A stretch of 23,816 nucleotides of DNA from a virus: positions 1 to 23,816 of the IMG/VR virus record IMGVR_UViG_3300010160_000225. One strand, written 5' to 3'. This document shows positions 21,574 to 23,816 of this stretch, in pieces (position 1 is the stretch's first letter; each line of letters begins with the position of its first letter). Below the pieces are notes generated by a model. It searched no databases, had not been told where the DNA came from, and saw nothing but the letters and a program-made list of their open reading frames with translations. A program made the position numbers and the translations under genes.

Positions 21574-22089
21574 CAACTTTGAATCTTTAGAGTATTTCGT
21601 CCAGTCTGTAAAGACCGTACGGTCCATTAGATTGTGTAAGCTATGGCACCATACACCAGGGTTGGTTGCCTGAAAGTCCCTGTCGTCTATTTTGATAGTG
21701 GTGTTGTAGTTGAGCAGGCCGGCATACGGTATCTTGACTGAGATCATTGGATTAAAGTTATAGTACTCGCACAGGCCACTTTCAGTCAGGCCTTCTACAC
21801 AAGAAACATCAATATCCAATGTGCAATTGTATTCATGATCTAGGAAATACCTTACCATGCCTTCCCAGGGCCGCCAGGTGTCTGAATCGTTGGTATCACA
21901 TTTGGGAAAGCTCATGTTGGCACCAAAATAGATATGTTCAACTGGCGCTTGCCCGCAGGTTAATGCGTGTAGAATATCATGTTTGTTCTGCACACCCACA
22001 ACAAACAATGTGTATTTTCCGTATGCTGGGGTATGCTCTACTTCGGTTCCGTAGAAGAAGTTGATATTTTCGTGACCTTCTCTATTCAT
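21571..22089 (-). CDS. Conserved phage protein next to DpdA, unknown
   Basis: A 172-aa protein whose ATG overlaps the stop of dpdA (ACAATGA). N-terminus NFFYGTEVEHTPAYGKYTLFVVGVQ, then HIYFGANMSFPKC, then WRPWEGMVRYFLDHEYNCTLDIDVSCVEG. Alternating strands suggest an alpha/beta fold with a Cys-rich part. I recall similar proteins beside 7-deazaguanine genes in large phages but know no function. As it is coupled to dpdA it may act with it, for instance in DNA binding or base delivery; this is inference. Confidence 0.8.
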   Translation of the reverse strand: MNREGHENINFFYGTEVEHTPAYGKYTLFVVGVQNKHDILHALTCGQAPVEHIYFGANMSFPKCDTNDSDTWRPWEGMVRYFLDHEYNCTLDIDVSCVEGLTESGLCEYYNFNPMISVKIPYAGLLNYNTTIKIDDRDFQATNPGVWCHSLHNLMDRTVFTDWTKYSKDSKL

Positions 22090-23684
22090 TGTGTATCCTT
22101 TAGTGTATCAAGTGCTGCTTCGCTGAGTTCGGGTTCAGTATAAACAACTTCAAATAAATTATTAAACATGGTATTAGAATTCTTAGTTTTCTTACCTTTG
22201 AATCCACGTGTACCAATGATCTCCATCCAATAGTCAGTGTAATACAGAATGATATCTTCAGCTGACTGCCGGTCCGGTGCTGCAAATATAGCTTCTACTA
22301 TGTCCTCAAATTTGGCATAGTCGCCAACTGATCGTTGCATCATGGCAGGATGTTCACCAGCATCAAATCGTCTGTTGGCTTCTTGTACAGCAGTCAAGTG
22401 CATCCAAACGTTATGTCCCATAAGCAAAGCATAAGAGAAGCTGTCCCAACTTGTTTTGCCCCACTTGCCGTTTTTGTTAACATCAGGCGGTACATCATAC
22501 ATTTCTGGATCTCGGAAGTTTTCTTCTGTTAGCACAACACCAGGCTTTGGTACGCCAGGTTTGTAGATACAGATATCTTTCATTGTCAACAAGTTGCTCA
22601 ACGGACTATCTTGCCAACGTGGATAAACACCATCGTCGACTACTCCTTGGCTCCATTTACGTGTGTCTGTTGCGTATTTTTTGTTGTCTGCACTGGGCGC
22701 CATTCTGTAGGACCATTTCTCGTCATGTGGAAATACGTTTTCAAAATACACTTGCCCGTTCGCCGTTGCAAGGAATGGACTAGCGCAATCAAAACTAATA
22801 GTAAAAGCAGGGTTAACATATTTTCTCACAGCTCGTTGAATCACAGTTAAGAGAACTGCCCACTCCAGTTTACTTGTACCCAAAAAGTGCATCCAATCGT
22901 GTACACCTTCTTGTAACAGGTTATCATATCGTAATGCTACCAGTCGGTTCAATATCAAGTGCACATCACACATGTTCTGACCACCCATGCTCCACCCATT
23001 AAAATGTGTGTCTGGGTATTTTACAGGATCACAATAGTCTTTCATGGTTTGGTACCATGACTCAGCACTGGTATGATTATCGCCTTGTAACACATTGAGG
23101 ACCTTGGTACCACCATTCTTAACACCTTTACGATGCTTCATAAAGTATTCGTTGTTGAACTTGGTTGCATCAACTGCTTGTTGCAATGTGGTAATTTGGC
23201 AAGCTTCGCTAGCTTTCTTGTCGTGAATAACCCAAGTTGGAATATCTAAGGTCATGCAGTAGTCGGAAACATTATCTAACCAATTGAGAATTTGCTCACG
23301 TTTCTTTTGTGCCTTGGGGCATCCGGAGTTGGCTTTCCAATCGCCTTCCCATAGGCCCTTGGCAATTTGAAAGCCTCCAGAGTCTCCTAGCATAAAAGTT
23401 CCTGGTTCACGATTGCGAACCATATACTCACTAGCATCATCTTTGGTCAGATCCAAGTTGGCATGACCTCCCGAATACAGTGACCACTTGTATGGAAACA
23501 AGGCCTTGTGACTGTTGAGCCAGTTCAACTGTTCCATATCAGTAATGCCTTGTGGGAAACGTGCTGGATCAACATAGTCATTGTTGACTTGTTGTTTGCC
23601 CACAAAGGTAGCATAGAATCCCGATATAGCTGGTAAAAATACCGCGTAATCGTTTTGTTTGCTGGTTAAATTATCTTGCAGCAT
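22086..23684 (-). CDS. dpdA: DpdA-like tRNA-guanine transglycosylase-fold DNA base-exchange enzyme
   Basis: A 532-aa protein of the TGT superfamily. It is expected to swap guanine in DNA for a 7-deazaguanine base (preQ0-type) made by FolE-QueD-QueE-QueC. The key pieces are visible: GDSGGFQIAKG with D101 (general acid of TGT, family motif DSGGFQ), LNVLQGD (196-202), GTSKLEW (substrate loop) and SFDCASP with D299, the likely nucleophile (family FDC-x-x-P). The zinc Cys cluster of bacterial tRNA TGT (CxCxxC) is not seen, in line with the DNA-acting version. Length above the usual 370-430 aa of Tgt fits phage DpdA. The gene heads the dpdA unit in this window and overlaps the end of a gene that enters from the right. 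Confidence 0.93.
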   Translation of the reverse strand: MLQDNLTSKQNDYAVFLPAISGFYATFVGKQQVNNDYVDPARFPQGITDMEQLNWLNSHKALFPYKWSLYSGGHANLDLTKDDASEYMVRNREPGTFMLGDSGGFQIAKGLWEGDWKANSGCPKAQKKREQILNWLDNVSDYCMTLDIPTWVIHDKKASEACQITTLQQAVDATKFNNEYFMKHRKGVKNGGTKVLNVLQGDNHTSAESWYQTMKDYCDPVKYPDTHFNGWSMGGQNMCDVHLILNRLVALRYDNLLQEGVHDWMHFLGTSKLEWAVLLTVIQRAVRKYVNPAFTISFDCASPFLATANGQVYFENVFPHDEKWSYRMAPSADNKKYATDTRKWSQGVVDDGVYPRWQDSPLSNLLTMKDICIYKPGVPKPGVVLTEENFRDPEMYDVPPDVNKNGKWGKTSWDSFSYALLMGHNVWMHLTAVQEANRRFDAGEHPAMMQRSVGDYAKFEDIVEAIFAAPDRQSAEDIILYYTDYWMEIIGTRGFKGKKTKNSNTMFNNLFEVVYTEPELSEAALDTLKDTQ

Positions 23685-23816
23685 TTTCTTCGTCAGTCTG
23701 ACATAGTGTCTTCATTAATTCAAATTTTTCATGCAGATCTCTGAGACCCACATGTTTGATCATTAGTTGCTCTAGCTTTTTTTCTTCTTGCATCTTGACC
23801 CTAGCCCAGGCAACCA
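23671..23816 (-). CDS. 3' end of unknown gene entering from right edge
   Basis: The - strand frame is open from the window edge to the TAA at 23671. The visible last 47 residues are Lys/Glu-rich and helical (MQEEKKLEQLM, then LRDLHEKFELM) and end TDEENAAR. It overlaps the dpdA start by 14 bases, so the two are co-translated. It shows nothing of QueC or another known family in this fragment. Confidence 0.72.
   Translation of the reverse strand, partial: VAWARVKMQEEKKLEQLMIKHVGLRDLHEKFELMKTLCQTDEENAAR

Noticed and set aside
17530-23816. QueC (preQ0 synthase) in the window
   Set aside because: No ORF shows the SGGxDS PP-loop and the CxxC zinc pattern of QueC; it may be outside the window or supplied by the host.
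1-23816. tRNA genes, rRNA genes, IS elements, attachment sites
   Set aside because: I saw no cloverleaf-type segment, transposase or terminal inverted repeats; intergenic gaps are mostly under 100 bases and the largest (8058-8249) holds only a promoter, a direct repeat and a terminator.

Overview
The window is a gene-dense stretch of a tailed double-stranded DNA bacteriophage genome, or of a prophage or metagenomic phage contig. The reasons are short genes packed end to end with ATGA-type overlaps, many small conserved phage-type proteins, a structural protein built of Ig-like repeats, and phage nucleotide and DNA enzymes: ThyX, a MazG-like protein and a 5'-3' exonuclease. The host is probably a Gram-negative bacterium, because most transcription units start at near-consensus sigma-70 promoters (TTGACA, 16-18 bases, TATAAT). 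I cannot name the host or the phage group from sequence alone.

Layout. Bases 1-2293 (+ strand) hold the end of a large surface or tail-fibre-like protein with repeated Ig-like domains and a proline-threonine hinge, then a second beta-rich structural protein. A bidirectional terminator at 2297-2322 separates them from the rest, which is all on the - strand. Reading leftwards on that strand, the units are: (a) the end of an unknown gene, DpdA, and a 172-aa gene; (b) a QueD-like protein, a small phage protein, a glycosyltransferase, a secreted protein and GalE; (c) FolE and four small genes; (d) QueD, a 211-aa gene, a Bax-inhibitor-like membrane protein, two tiny genes, MazG, QueE and two conserved phage genes; (e) a FEN/RNase H-type exonuclease and three unknown genes; (f) several small genes and a GNAT; (g) a MoxR ATPase; (h) a metallopeptidase-VWA protein, five small genes and ThyX.

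The main system is a scattered 7-deazaguanine pathway. FolE, QueD and QueE would convert GTP to 7-carboxy-7-deazaguanine, and the TGT-fold DpdA would put a 7-deazaguanine base into DNA, probably shielding phage DNA from host restriction. QueC, which makes preQ0, is not in the window and may lie outside it or be supplied by the host. A second QueD-fold protein without the usual catalytic Cys, and a QueE whose iron-sulfur Cys motif is split by about 38 residues, make this version unusual. GalE and the glycosyltransferase share a transcription unit with the QueD-like gene, so further sugar decoration is possible but unproven.
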